A stretch of 64,000 bases of DNA from assembly GCF_000026045.1 (NCBI RefSeq), contig NC_007426.1, positions 2,480,001 to 2,544,000 on the forward strand, read 5' to 3'. The DNA is from Natronomonas pharaonis DSM 2160. Lineage in GTDB: Archaea > Halobacteriota > Halobacteria > Halobacteriales > Haloarculaceae. Shown in pieces: positions 52,475 to 60,911 of this stretch; the stretch's first letter is position 1, and each line of letters opens with the position of its first letter. Under the pieces are notes generated by a model that did not search any database, was not told the DNA's origin, and saw nothing but the letters and a program-made list of their open reading frames with translations. The position numbers and the translations under genes are program-made.

Positions 52475-53596
52475 ATGGAGTACGTCCAAGAACGGGTCAC
52501 AACGCTCCACGATTTCGACGGCGCAACCCCGGAGGCGCCGGTCGACCGCACGACTGTTGTCGTTCCGATGACCGAGCGGGAACACGCCGGGTTGGCGGCC
52601 GAACGCGTGCTGTCGGCGCTGGAGACGGTCGAGCCAGCGCGAGTGCTCGTGCCGCTGCGGGCACCTGCCGACCGTCTGGAAGCGGTCGTCGACTGGCTCG
52701 ACGGGTTCGACGTGCCGCTGGAGGTGCTGTGGTGTGACGGCCCACGGCTGGCGGGGCTGCTATCAGACAGCGGCCTTGACGGCCAGCGAGGCAAGGGCCG
52801 CGATGTCTGGCTCGCGCTCGGCGTTGCAAGCGAAAGCGAGTACGTCGTTGTTCACGACGCCGACGCAAAGACCTACGACGCCGGCCACGTGCCGAAGCTA
52901 CTGTTCCCGCTGGCGGAGGGCAAGCAGTTCTCGAAGGGCTACTACGCCCGCGTCGAGAACGACCGCCTCTACGGGCGACTGTTCCGGCTGCTCTACCGGC
53001 CGCTCGTCGAGGCACTACGCCGCGATGACGACGCCGCGGTGCTGGCGTATCTCGACTCGTTCCGCTATGCGCTCGCCGGCGAGTTCGCAATGACAGGGTC
53101 GCTGGCCCGGCAGATGCGGCTCCAGCGCGGCTGGGGGCTGGAAGTCGGCACCCTCGGCGAGGCGTTCCGGCTGGCCGGCACCGAGGGGTCGGCACAGGTC
53201 GACCTCGGGGTCCACGAACACGACCATCGCTCGGTGTCGGGGCCGAGTGGTCTCTCGGAGATGGCCGAACAGGTTGCGGGCGCGCTGCTCCGGGCCGTCG
53301 AGGAAAACGGCGGCGACCCGGAGTACGGCCGGCTTCAAGAAAGCTACCGGGAGACGGCCGAGCGGCTCGTCGATGATTACGCGCTCGATGCCGCGTTCAA
53401 CGGTCTCGCATACGACCGCGGCGGGGAGCGCGAGCAGGTCGATGCCTACGCCGCTGCCGTCGCGCGGCCGGACGCTGACACCCGGCTGCCGGCGTGGACG
53501 GATGCTGCGGTTACGCCGCAGGAAGTCAGCGACGCCGCGGCGGCGGACCTCGCAGCGACCGTGTCGGCAGCCGAACCACGCTCGGCCCAGCGGTAA
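52475..53596 (+). CDS. GT-A glycosyltransferase (glucosyl-3-phosphoglycerate synthase-like)
   Basis: The 373-residue enzyme has the GT-A metal-binding motif in [23 protein letters not shown], then [30 protein letters not shown] and [30 protein letters not shown]. This is very like GpgS/MpgS-type synthases that make glucosyl- or mannosyl-phosphoglycerate. In a halophile such products could serve as solutes or polysaccharide primers. The donor and acceptor are inferred. ATG 52475 is used; a TTG two codons upstream is possible. Confidence 0.8.
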   Translation: MEYVQERVTTLHDFDGATPEAPVDRTTVVVPMTEREHAGLAAERVLSALETVEPARVLVPLRAPADRLEAVVDWLDGFDVPLEVLWCDGPRLAGLLSDSGLDGQRGKGRDVWLALGVASESEYVVVHDADAKTYDAGHVPKLLFPLAEGKQFSKGYYARVENDRLYGRLFRLLYRPLVEALRRDDDAAVLAYLDSFRYALAGEFAMTGSLARQMRLQRGWGLEVGTLGEAFRLAGTEGSAQVDLGVHEHDHRSVSGPSGLSEMAEQVAGALLRAVEENGGDPEYGRLQESYRETAERLVDDYALDAAFNGLAYDRGGEREQVDAYAAAVARPDADTRLPAWTDAAVTPQEVSDAAAADLAATVSAAEPRSAQR

Positions 53597-53636
53597 ACGT
53601 CGGAACGTTCACGGCGCTCGCCGGGCGATGACGGGT

Positions 53637-53975
53637 ATGAAACAGGCGATTGTCGCCCGGACGGACATCGACATGGGGACCGGAAAGCTCGCCGCACAGG
53701 TCGCACACGCGTCACTGTCGGCCTACGAGGACGCCGGCGACGAGGCCCGACGGGCGTGGAAGTCCGGCGGTCAAAAGAAGATTGTCCTGAAAGGCAGCGG
53801 CGAATCACAGCTCCAACAGCTCGCCGACGAGGCGCGGCGGGAGCGGCTCCCGCATGCGCTCGTTCGGGACGCCGGCCACACGCAACTGGAGCCGGGAACG
53901 GTAACGGCGCTGGCGGTCGGCCCCGGCGAGGAACGGCTCGTCGACAAGGTGACGGGCGACCTCTCGCTTTACTGA
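53637..53975 (+). CDS. pth2: Peptidyl-tRNA hydrolase (Pth2 family)
   Basis: The 112-residue protein starts [33 protein letters not shown], the archaeal/eukaryotic Pth2 signature, and continues [19 protein letters not shown] and [24 protein letters not shown]. It recycles peptidyl-tRNA that drops off ribosomes. ATG 53637 is preferred over an in-frame ATG three codons upstream. The stop overlaps the convergent OYE gene by 7 bp. In many haloarchaea it is followed directly by truD, but here another gene lies between. Confidence 0.93.
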   Translation: MKQAIVARTDIDMGTGKLAAQVAHASLSAYEDAGDEARRAWKSGGQKKIVLKGSGESQLQQLADEARRERLPHALVRDAGHTQLEPGTVTALAVGPGEERLVDKVTGDLSLY

Positions 53976-55042
53976 AAGCCGCGGGTGTACTGTCGGGGAA
54001 CCGGTAGCTCGTAGCCCAAGGACTCGGCGGCATGGAGCGCGAAGTACGGGTCGCGGAGATGTTCTCGGCCCACGATAGCGAGGGCAGCACGTCCGTTGCG
54101 GATGATTTCGTCCGCCCCTTCCGGGGTTGTGATTTTGCCGACAGTCCCGACCGGAACACCGCTTTCGGCGACCTGCTCGGCGTAGGGGACCTGATAATGG
54201 GGACCGGTGTCGGGGACCTGCTGGTCGGGGTGTATCGCGCCGGCGCTGACATCGATGAGGTCGACCCCGAGGGGCCGGAGTTCGGCTGCCAGCCGGGTCG
54301 AGTCGTCGACGGTCCACGACTCCCGGTCGGGCAGCCAGTCGGTCGCGGAGATACGGACGAAAAGCGGCGTTCCCTCGGGGATGGCCTCCCGGACTGAGAC
54401 GACGACCTCACGAAGGAACCGCGTTCGGTTCTCGAAGCTACCGCCGTAGTCGTCCTCGCGGGTGTTGGTGACCGGCGAGAGGAACTCATGGAGGAGATAG
54501 CCGTGCGCGGCGTGGAGTTCGACGATGTCGAAGCCGGCGTCGACAGCACGGACCGCTGCCTCGGTGAAGGCCTCGGTGATACGCTCAATGTCCGCGGCGT
54601 CCAACCGCTCCGTCGACAGCGGCTCGTCGTGGGGCCACGGCTCCGTCGTCGGCCCGACAGGGGTCCACCCGCGGTCGCCGTGGACCGGGCCACCGCCGTC
54701 ACCGGGACGGTTGGTCGAGGCCTTCCGGCCGGCGTGGGCGAGTTGGATGGCGGAGGTCGCGCCCTGCTCGGCGATGAACTCCGTTACCGGCGCAAGCGCG
54801 TCGGCGTGGTCGTCGCTCCAGATGCCGAGGTCCTTCGGCGAGATGCGGCCACGCGGCGTAACGGCAGTGGCTTCGGACATCACGATGCCCGCGCCGCCGG
54901 CCGCTCGGCTACCGAGGTGGACGAGATGCCAGTCGGTCGCCAGCCCGTCTTCGTCCTCACACGAGTACTGGCACATCGGCGAGACCATCACCCGGTTGCG
55001 AGCGGTCACATCGCGACAGTCGAACGGCGTAAACAGGTCCAT
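53969..55042 (-). CDS. Old-yellow-enzyme family NADH:flavin oxidoreductase (YqjM-like)
   Basis: The 357-residue FMN-binding TIM-barrel has the motifs MVSPMCQYS (conserved Cys seen in YqjM-like enzymes), [64 protein letters not shown] and [13 protein letters not shown]. The enzymes reduce activated C=C bonds using NAD(P)H, often as a detoxification step. It lies between pth2 and truD in the opposite direction and looks like an insertion into that neighbourhood. Confidence 0.9.
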   Translation of the reverse strand: MDLFTPFDCRDVTARNRVMVSPMCQYSCEDEDGLATDWHLVHLGSRAAGGAGIVMSEATAVTPRGRISPKDLGIWSDDHADALAPVTEFIAEQGATSAIQLAHAGRKASTNRPGDGGGPVHGDRGWTPVGPTTEPWPHDEPLSTERLDAADIERITEAFTEAAVRAVDAGFDIVELHAAHGYLLHEFLSPVTNTREDDYGGSFENRTRFLREVVVSVREAIPEGTPLFVRISATDWLPDRESWTVDDSTRLAAELRPLGVDLIDVSAGAIHPDQQVPDTGPHYQVPYAEQVAESGVPVGTVGKITTPEGADEIIRNGRAALAIVGREHLRDPYFALHAAESLGYELPVPRQYTRGFQ

Positions 55043-55144
55043 GGGCCGCGGTTGTCGGGGCGGCGAAAAGACCCTTTGTGTCCCGGCACAACGGCAGCGG
55101 CCCCACGTTCCGCGACCGACGGCAGCGTTTGCCGCATCTGCACT

Positions 55145-55164
55145 AACAATCATTATGTTTAAGG
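55145..55164 (+). promoter_or_regulatory. Shared upstream element and TATA box of microprotein gene copy 1
   Basis: AACAATCATTA (55145-55155) is followed two bases later by TTTAAGG (55158-55164), 26-32 nt before the ATG at 55190. The same 11-mer stands three bases before TTTAAGA in front of the second copy at 58.4 kb. Conservation outside the coding sequence points to a common activator or BRE. Confidence 0.6.
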
Positions 55165-55189
55165 TACAGGAGTAGATACCGGTAGGTAG

Positions 55190-55327
55190 ATGACGAACGA
55201 CGAAATCGAACCGCTCGTTCCGGAGATGCCTCGACAATCGTCCACCGACCCTGTCCGCGCCGACGGCGGCCGCCGCCCCCGCTACGACAACGCCGAGGTA
55301 GACGCGCCGCTCGTTCCCCAGTTCTAG
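55190..55327 (+). CDS. 45-residue microprotein, copy 1 of an inverted pair
   Basis: ATG 55190 to TAG 55327 encodes MTNDEIEPLVPEMPRQSSTD then PVRADGGRRPRYDNAEVDAP then LVPQF. It is charged, Pro-containing and has no hydrophobic helix or Cys. A second gene at 58302-58442 on the other strand encodes the same design with identical RADGGRR and RYDNAEVDAPLVP, and with conserved DNA stretches at codon level. The promoter element and TATA spacing are conserved too. I know of no named family. It lies ahead of truD. Confidence 0.7.
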   Translation: MTNDEIEPLVPEMPRQSSTDPVRADGGRRPRYDNAEVDAPLVPQF

Positions 55328-55396
55328 ACGGGTTCGTCTGCCGGGTCGCCCGCGGCGAGCAGAAAGAGGCTTGCCGCTCGGACGACGAATCGACGT

Positions 55397-56704
55397 ATGC
55401 GCGATTCTCACCCTGTCGAGCAGACCGTCGGTATCGAGTATTACGTGACCGAGACCGACGGGACGGGCGGTCGCCTGCGCGACCGGCCGGCCGACTTCCG
55501 GGTCCGCGAGCGCGAGGCCTTCGGCGCCGACTGTCGACCGCTCGATGCCGACCCCGGTTCGTATCCACATCTGGTGTTCCGAGCCACGCTCCGCGAGTGG
55601 GACACCAACGACTTCGCGTCCGCGGTCTCGAACGCACTCGGCGTCAGCCGCGAGCGCGTCTCGTGGGCCGGAACGAAGGACAAACACGCCGTGACGACAC
55701 AACTGTTTTCTGTTAGACACGACGACGCGGCGCTGCCGGACCTCGACGGGGCTGACATCGAGCCGATAGGGCGGGCCGGCCGGCCGGTGCTGTTCGGCGA
55801 CCTGGCGGGCAACGAGTTCGAACTCGTCATCCGCGACCCCGACCGGCCGGAACACGCCGAGGCGACGGCCGCAGAGCTATGCGACTTCGGCGGCGGGGAG
55901 GCCGGCGTCCCCAACTACTTCGGGACCCAGCGGTTCGGGTCGCGGCGGCCCATCACCCATCGGGTCGGCCTCGACGTCCTCGACGGCGACTGGGAGGCGG
56001 CGGCCGTCCGCTACGTCTGTGAGTCGAGCGAGCGCGAACCGGAACGGACACAGGAGGTCAGAGAGGGAATCGACGCCGACCGCGACTGGGCGGCTGCCGG
56101 CGAGCGGCTGCCCGGGAGCCTCCGGTTCGAGCGGGCCATCGCAAACCGGCTGGCCGAAGGAGCCGAATCGCCGGACGACTACCGCGCCGCACTCGAAGAG
56201 CTACCGAGCAACCTCCAGCGGATGTTCGTCAACGCGGCCCAGTCGTACGTCTTCAACCGGATTCTCTCCGAGCGGCTCCGGCGTGGGCTGCCGTTCGACG
56301 AGCCGGTCGTCGGCGACGTGGTCTGTTTTTCCGACAGCGATGGCAACCCCGACCCCGACCGAACGCAGACGGTCACCGAATCGCGGCTAGAGACCGTCCG
56401 TCGGCACTGCGAGCGCGGACGCGCGTTCGTGACTGCACCGCTTGTCGGCACGGAGACGGTGTTCGGGGACGGCGAGCCGGCGGAGATTACCCGCGAGGTG
56501 CTTGCTGACGTCGATGTGTCGCCGACCGACTTCGAGTTGCCCGGCGAGTTCGGGTCGTCGGGCACACGACGGGCAGTGCTGGTAACGACCGACCTCACCG
56601 TCGAGCAGGAGCCGCTGACGCTTTCGTTTTCGCTGCCGAAAGGAAGCTACGCTACCGTCGTCGCCAGAGAGTTTCTGAAGGCGGACCCGGAGGCGTTGTC
56701 CTGA
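55397..56704 (+). CDS. truD: tRNA pseudouridine(13) synthase TruD
   Basis: The 435-residue protein isomerises U13 of tRNAs. The catalytic Asp is Asp95 in [13 protein letters not shown]. Other TruD landmarks are [46 protein letters not shown] and the C-terminal [10 protein letters not shown]. It has the insertion domain typical of archaeal homologues. It begins the truD-DUF2103-rpl37ae-rpoP-pcc1 run in one direction. Confidence 0.95.
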   Translation: MRDSHPVEQTVGIEYYVTETDGTGGRLRDRPADFRVREREAFGADCRPLDADPGSYPHLVFRATLREWDTNDFASAVSNALGVSRERVSWAGTKDKHAVTTQLFSVRHDDAALPDLDGADIEPIGRAGRPVLFGDLAGNEFELVIRDPDRPEHAEATAAELCDFGGGEAGVPNYFGTQRFGSRRPITHRVGLDVLDGDWEAAAVRYVCESSEREPERTQEVREGIDADRDWAAAGERLPGSLRFERAIANRLAEGAESPDDYRAALEELPSNLQRMFVNAAQSYVFNRILSERLRRGLPFDEPVVGDVVCFSDSDGNPDPDRTQTVTESRLETVRRHCERGRAFVTAPLVGTETVFGDGEPAEITREVLADVDVSPTDFELPGEFGSSGTRRAVLVTTDLTVEQEPLTLSFSLPKGSYATVVAREFLKADPEALS

Positions 56705-56758
56705 AGCCGCGTGGTGGGTCGGTTCGCGCATCGTGAGCGTCTTTCGCTACTGCTCTCG

Positions 56759-56795
56759 CTCCCGGTTGGGAGTAGAAAAGCCAGGCCCAACTCCC
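56759..56795 (+). terminator. Two competing hairpins after truD
   Basis: CTCCC-GGTT-GGGAG (56759-56772) and GGGAGT (56768-56773) with ACTCCC (56790-56795) share the same GGGAG arm and cannot form together. They lie in the 139-bp gap after truD and before the TATA-like GCTTATCGG (56813-56821) that serves the next gene. They most likely shape the truD 3' end. No other gene is seen in the gap. Confidence 0.35.
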
Positions 56796-56843
56796 TCACC
56801 GCCAACCGCCCCGCTTATCGGCGTCGACGGGCTACTGCCGTGT

Positions 56844-57566
56844 ATGGAGTGTCGGTGCTGTGCGTCGCCGCTCGAACGGCCGGGCGACTACTGTCTGGTC
56901 TGCCGGAGCGCCAACGCCGACACCGTCGTCATCGACTGCGAACGGACGCGGGCGACGGTGAGTTCGCTACGTGACGAGGACGTCGTCGCCGAGCGGGAGA
57001 TAACAACCACACCCGTCGACGACGAGCGGTGGGCACCGACCGAGCGCCGGAACTTCGCCGGCCGCATCGCCGACGAAGTACAGCGGAAACGCCCCGAAGA
57101 GGTCTATGCGGCCGGCGAGCGGTCGGTCGTGCGGGCGGTGCGGGCCGAACTGCACTACCCGTTCTACCGCATCGCCGACGACGACCCGATAGCGGCTGTC
57201 AAGCGCCGCCGTGGCGACCCAGCGCTAGAGGTCGTCGAAGCCAGCGTCGAAGAGAAACTCGGCGGGTCCCACTCGACGCTCATCGGCGGCCGCGACGGCC
57301 GGCTGGCGCTGGAGACCGTCGCCGGCCATCCACACGTCAAGAAGATTATTCCCGGCCCCATCGACGCCGGCGGCTCCGGGTCGCGGACCGGCGTTCGGGC
57401 GAAAGCGACCCGCGCCGACGAACACGGCAACGTCCGGCTCCTGATACGGGACGGCTCCAGCGTCCAAGAAAACCGCGTCGTCACGACGGCCGGCAGCCGC
57501 GAACTCGGCGAGCACGTGCGTGGCGACCTCAACGAGGCGCTCTCGGAGACTGAACTACAAGAGTAG
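56844..57566 (+). CDS. DUF2103 zinc-ribbon protein
   Basis: The 240-residue protein begins with a zinc ribbon (MECRCCASPLERPGDYCLVC). Archaeal-conserved segments follow (FAGRIADEVQRKRPEEVYAAGERSVVRAVRAELHYPFYRI, and SHSTLIGGRDGRLALETVAGHPHVKKIIPGPIDAGGSGSRTGVRAKATRADEHGNVRLL). This is the DUF2103 metal-binding family; the function is unknown, but neighbours in translation suggest a ribosome or tRNA role. TATA-like GCTTATCGG lies 23-31 nt upstream of the ATG. Confidence 0.87.
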   Translation: MECRCCASPLERPGDYCLVCRSANADTVVIDCERTRATVSSLRDEDVVAEREITTTPVDDERWAPTERRNFAGRIADEVQRKRPEEVYAAGERSVVRAVRAELHYPFYRIADDDPIAAVKRRRGDPALEVVEASVEEKLGGSHSTLIGGRDGRLALETVAGHPHVKKIIPGPIDAGGSGSRTGVRAKATRADEHGNVRLLIRDGSSVQENRVVTTAGSRELGEHVRGDLNEALSETELQE

Positions 57567-57617
57567 CCGCGGCAAAACGAGGGGTTTATCCGTTCGCTGG
57601 GTGGACAGTATACTACT

Positions 57618-57878
57618 ATGGCCAACAACGACACGACCGGGAGCGCCGGGCGTTTCGGCGCGCGCTACGGACGCGTCGCCCGCCGTCGCGTCGCGGAAAT
57701 CGAAGCGGACACCGAAAGCGCGACCGTCGACGGCGACAGCGTCAAGCGCGTCGGCACCGGCATCTGGGTCAACGAAGAGACCGGCGAGAAGTTCACCGGC
57801 GGTGCCTACCGCCCGCAGACGCCCGCCGGCGAGACGGTCGAACGGTCCATCCGGACGGCCGTCGGCGACGACGAGTAA
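57618..57878 (+). CDS. rpl37ae: Ribosomal protein eL43 (L37Ae), zinc-less version
   Basis: The 86-residue protein shows the eL43 frame [20 protein letters not shown] and [37 protein letters not shown]. Typical eL43 has four cysteines (CPxC ... CxxC) holding zinc; here the positions read [11 protein letters not shown] and VNEETGE with no Cys at all. The fold must be held by other contacts. TATA-like TTTATC at 57585-57590 is 28-33 nt upstream. The gene is 6 bp ahead of rpoP. Confidence 0.9.
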
Positions 57879-57884
57879 CGCAGG

Positions 57885-58019
57885 ATGAGCTACAAGTGCT
57901 CCCGCTGTAAGCGCGACGTTGAACTCGACGAGTACGGCGGCGTCCGCTGTCCGTACTGCGGCCACCGCGTGCTCCTCAAAGAACGGAGCCGCGACATCAA
58001 AGAAGTCGAAGTCGAGTAG
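57885..58019 (+). CDS. rpoP: RNA polymerase subunit P (Rpo12)
   Basis: The 44-residue protein [20 protein letters not shown] followed by [20 protein letters not shown] is the zinc-ribbon subunit Rpo12/RpoP, with Cys5, Cys8, Cys22 and Cys25 as ligands. It anchors subunits Rpo3 and Rpo10 in archaeal RNA polymerase. It lies between rpl37ae (6 bp upstream) and pcc1 (1 bp downstream), a gene order conserved in haloarchaea. The length is normal for the family. Confidence 0.95.
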   Translation: MSYKCSRCKRDVELDEYGGVRCPYCGHRVLLKERSRDIKEVEVE

Positions 58020-58020
58020 C

Positions 58021-58281
58021 GTGCACACCGCTGAGCTGGTTTTTGAATACGAAACGTCCGAACGAGCCACGCATATCGCCGCGGCAATCAGGCCGGAGGT
58101 CGGCGATATTCAGGGCGACCGGACGACCGCGTCACTGTCCCGCGACGACGCACGGATTACAGTCGACATCGAGGCCGACGACCTCGTCGCGTTGCGGGCC
58201 GGGCTGAACACGTGGAGCACGCTGCTCGAAGCCGCAGAGCGGGTCAACGAATCCGGCAGCCGCTGTCGAAGCGGTACGTAG
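58021..58281 (+). CDS. pcc1: KEOPS complex subunit Pcc1
   Basis: The 86-residue protein (GTG start, 1 nt after rpoP) has the Pcc1 pattern AELVFEYETSERATHIAAAIRPEVG, RTTASLSRDDARITVDIEADDLVALRAGLNTWSTLLEAAERV. Pcc1 is the dimerising subunit of KEOPS, which makes t6A37 in tRNA with Kae1 and Bud32. Those partners are not in this window. Its end is 20 bp from the stop of the convergent microprotein gene. Confidence 0.9.
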   Translation: MHTAELVFEYETSERATHIAAAIRPEVGDIQGDRTTASLSRDDARITVDIEADDLVALRAGLNTWSTLLEAAERVNESGSRCRSGT

Positions 58282-58301
58282 CGAAGCAGAAAAAGCGAGT
58301 C

Positions 58302-58442
58302 TTATTGACAGTCGGGGACGAGCGGCGCGTCTACCTCGGCGTTGTCGTAGCGCTTCCGGCGGCCGCCGTCGGCGCGGACATCCGGCGTCGTTTCTTCGGT
58401 CGGCATGACGGGAACCATCGGGTCGACGTTCTCGTTCGTCAT
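58302..58442 (-). CDS. 46-residue microprotein, copy 2 of an inverted pair
   Basis: Minus-strand ATG 58442 to TAA 58302 encodes MTNENVDPMVPVMPTEETTP then DVRADGGRRKRYDNAEVDAP then LVPDCQ. It matches copy 1 (55190-55327) in length, order of motifs, promoter element and start context (ATGACGAACGA). It differs at its C-terminus, which has a Cys. The two copies face each other across the truD to pcc1 block. The function is unknown. Confidence 0.7.
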   Translation of the reverse strand: MTNENVDPMVPVMPTEETTPDVRADGGRRKRYDNAEVDAPLVPDCQ

Positions 58443-58467
58443 CTACCTCTACCAACATCCTACACGG

Positions 58468-58488
58468 TCTTAAATGTTAATGATTGTT
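58468..58488 (-). promoter_or_regulatory. Shared upstream element and TATA box of microprotein gene copy 2
   Basis: On the minus strand AACAATCATTA (58478-58488) precedes TTTAAGA (58468-58474) by three bases. The TATA box is 26-32 nt before the ATG at 58442. It is the counterpart of the element at 55145-55164. Confidence 0.6.
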
Positions 58489-58550
58489 GGTAGCCTTCGC
58501 CGATAGCCCACCCAAACGCTTATCTCCGAGTACGCAGCAGGCGAAACCAA

Positions 58551-59315
58551 ATGGTCGAGGCCATCGCCGTCGCCTCCGGGAAGGGCGGCACCGGCAAGAC
58601 GACGGCCACGCTGGCGCTGGGCATGGCGCTCGCCGAGGAGTACGACGTGACCGTCGTCGACGCCGACACCGGGATGGCAAACCTGCTGTTTCATACGGGG
58701 CTGGGCGATGCCGAGACGACGCTCCACGACGTGCTCGTCGAAGGTGGCGCGCCGGTCGAGGCGGCGACCTACGAACGGTTCGGGATGTCCGTCGTCCCGT
58801 GTGGGACGTCGCTGGCCGCTTTCGAGGCGGCCGACCCCGAGCGACTTCGAGACGTTGTCGCGGCGTTGGCCGCCGACACTGACGTTATTCTCTTGGACTC
58901 GCCGGCGACGCTGGACTCGAAGAGCGCCGTCCTGCCGATTGTGCTCGCCGACCGGGTCGTCGTCGTTCTCAATCCGACGGTGCCAGCCATCTCGGACGGG
59001 CTGAAAGTCCAAGAGTACGCCCTTTCGTACGGCACGGACATCGCAGGGACGGTGTTCAACCGCGTCCATGGGGACATCGAGGACGTGCGGGCGAAGGCCG
59101 AGCGGTACTTCGAGGGGCCGACGCTGGCGACGGTCCCCGAAAGCGACAGCGCTCGGGCCGCCCGTGCGGCCGGCGAGCCGCTGTTGGCGCACGCGCCGGC
59201 CGACCCCGCTGCGGAGGCGTTCCGGGCCGCTGCCGAAGGGCTGTCGCCGGCCGACGGCGACGAGGGGGCAGTCGCCGAGCGGTTCCGGACGGCGGTCATC
59301 CCCGACCCGCCATGA
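58551..59315 (+). CDS. MinD/ParA family ATPase
   Basis: The 254-residue protein has the deviant Walker A motif ASGKGGTGKTTATLALG, switch I VVDADTGMANLLF and the Walker B region VILLDSPATLDSKSAVLP. It lacks obvious membrane-targeting helices. Haloarchaea have several MinD paralogues, some of which place polar structures and archaella; the specific role of this one is unknown. It overlaps the next gene by ATGA. TATA-like GCTTATCTC is about 32-40 nt upstream. Confidence 0.9.
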   Translation: MVEAIAVASGKGGTGKTTATLALGMALAEEYDVTVVDADTGMANLLFHTGLGDAETTLHDVLVEGGAPVEAATYERFGMSVVPCGTSLAAFEAADPERLRDVVAALAADTDVILLDSPATLDSKSAVLPIVLADRVVVVLNPTVPAISDGLKVQEYALSYGTDIAGTVFNRVHGDIEDVRAKAERYFEGPTLATVPESDSARAARAAGEPLLAHAPADPAAEAFRAAAEGLSPADGDEGAVAERFRTAVIPDPP

Positions 59316-59842
59316 TACCCGACGGGACGCTGTGTCGTTCGCGCGTCGTCACGGACCTCGGAGCGGAACTCGACGCCATCTGCCGCCGCCGGCTCGACGG
59401 ATACATCGTCGTCGCGCCGCAGCGAACGCTGCTCGGCGACGATGGCGACCGCAGTATCATCACGTTCGAGGACGGCATCGCGAGGCTGGCCTACCACCCG
59501 GAGTCGGACCGCGGCGGGCCGGCGGCGCTCGGGAGGCTCGGCCCCGGGCCGTACCGCGTCGACCGCTACGAACTCGACGCCGCCGCCGACCTCGACATCC
59601 CGCATGGGGCTGTGAGTCTACAGGTGCCGCCCGGAGGCGTCGCCGAACGGCTGGCCGACGACCCGGCTGTCGCAGACCGCATCCGGGAGGCTGCCGCCGA
59701 GCAAGCGGCCGGCGACGACAGCGACCCGGTCGCGGCCTTTCTGGAAAACGAGGCAGCTATCGACGACATCCGTGAGACAGCCCGAGCGGAGGCCCACGAA
59801 CGGGCTGCCGAGTGGGGACTGGAGGACGCACTCGAGGACTGA
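59312..59842 (+). CDS. Conserved haloarchaeal protein coupled to MinD
   Basis: The 176-residue protein has blocks ELDAICRRRLDGYIVVAPQRTLLGDDGDRSIITFEDGIARLAYH and YRVDRYELDAAADLDIPHGAV. Its C-terminus is helical and acidic. It has no membrane segment. It starts inside the stop of the MinD gene (ATGA), so the two are co-translated and may form a complex. I do not recognise a named function. Confidence 0.75.
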   Translation: MIPDGTLCRSRVVTDLGAELDAICRRRLDGYIVVAPQRTLLGDDGDRSIITFEDGIARLAYHPESDRGGPAALGRLGPGPYRVDRYELDAAADLDIPHGAVSLQVPPGGVAERLADDPAVADRIREAAAEQAAGDDSDPVAAFLENEAAIDDIRETARAEAHERAAEWGLEDALED

Positions 59843-59894
59843 CCGGGCGTACCCGCCCGGAAGATTTGTACCCGCAGGCCGCCGACACCGGTGC

Positions 59895-60911
59895 ATGCAC
59901 GAGATAGACGGCTCGGCCGGCGGCGGCCAAATGGTTCGGAGCGCTGTCTCGCTGTCGGCGCTCTCCGGCGAGGCGGTCCGAGTCGAGAATGTCCGCGGCG
60001 ACCGCTCGACGCCCGGAATGCGGCCACAGCACGTCGCTGCCGTCGAGGCGGCCGCGGCACTGACGGACGCGAGCGTCGAGGGTGCCGAACAGGGCGCGGA
60101 AACACTCGTTTTCGACCCCGGCTCCGTCTCGGCGACCGATGTCTCGGTCGACGTGGGGACGGCCGGCAGCATCGCGCTCGTGTTCGACACCGTGTTACCG
60201 CTGGCGACGGCGCTTTCCACACCGGCGTCGGTGACGGTCACCGGCGGGACCGACGTCGAGTGGGCACCGCCGCTTGCGTACACCCGTCGCGTGAAGCTAC
60301 CGGTGCTGGCGGCCCACGGGCTCGACGCCGCGATAGATGTCGAACAGCGAGGGTTCTATCCCGCTGGCGGTGGCGAAGCGACGCTGTCGCTGTCGCCGTC
60401 GTCGCTGTCGCCGCTTGCGCTCACCGAACGGGGGCCACTCCGGCGGCTGTCGGTCGTCTCCGTCGCCGACGACTCTCTCGCCGAGGCTGATGTCGCCGAA
60501 CGACAGGCCGCAGCCGCCGTCGAAAATATCGACGTTGGAGCGCCGGCGAGCGAGACGGTCGACTACGATGACGCCGCCTGCGCCGGGTCGTCTGTCACCG
60601 TCGTCGGCGTTTACGAACACACCCGGGTCGGCTTTTCGGCGCTCGGCGAGAAGGGAACACCGGCCGAAACGGTCGCTGCAGAAGCCGCCGCCGACTTCCA
60701 GCGGTTCCACGAATCCGCCGCGGCCGTCGACGAGCGACTCGCCGACCAGTTGCTCGTCTATCAGGCGCTGGCGGGCGGCACCGTCCGCGCGCCGTCGGCG
60801 ACCGCACACGTCGAGACGAACCGGCAGGTCATCGAACCCTTCGGCTACGAGTTCGAGTTCACTCGGCTCGACGACACGGTCAGAATTGAGCGGGCCGCGG
60901 TGGACGACTAG
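59895..60911 (+). CDS. rtcA: RNA 3'-terminal phosphate cyclase
   Basis: RtcA makes 2',3'-cyclic phosphate ends on RNA through an adenylated His. The 338-residue protein begins IDGSAGGGQMVRSAVSLSALSGEAVRVENVRGDRSTPGMRPQH. It contains RGFYPAGGGEATLSLSPSSL and ends with LADQLLVYQALAGGTVRAPSATAHVETNRQVIEPF, which holds the probable catalytic His (SATAHVETN). Its stop shares CTAG with the convergent RNA cyclic phosphodiesterase gene, and the chemistries are related: one makes and one opens RNA cyclic phosphates. Confidence 0.93.
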   Translation: MHEIDGSAGGGQMVRSAVSLSALSGEAVRVENVRGDRSTPGMRPQHVAAVEAAAALTDASVEGAEQGAETLVFDPGSVSATDVSVDVGTAGSIALVFDTVLPLATALSTPASVTVTGGTDVEWAPPLAYTRRVKLPVLAAHGLDAAIDVEQRGFYPAGGGEATLSLSPSSLSPLALTERGPLRRLSVVSVADDSLAEADVAERQAAAAVENIDVGAPASETVDYDDAACAGSSVTVVGVYEHTRVGFSALGEKGTPAETVAAEAAADFQRFHESAAAVDERLADQLLVYQALAGGTVRAPSATAHVETNRQVIEPFGYEFEFTRLDDTVRIERAAVDD

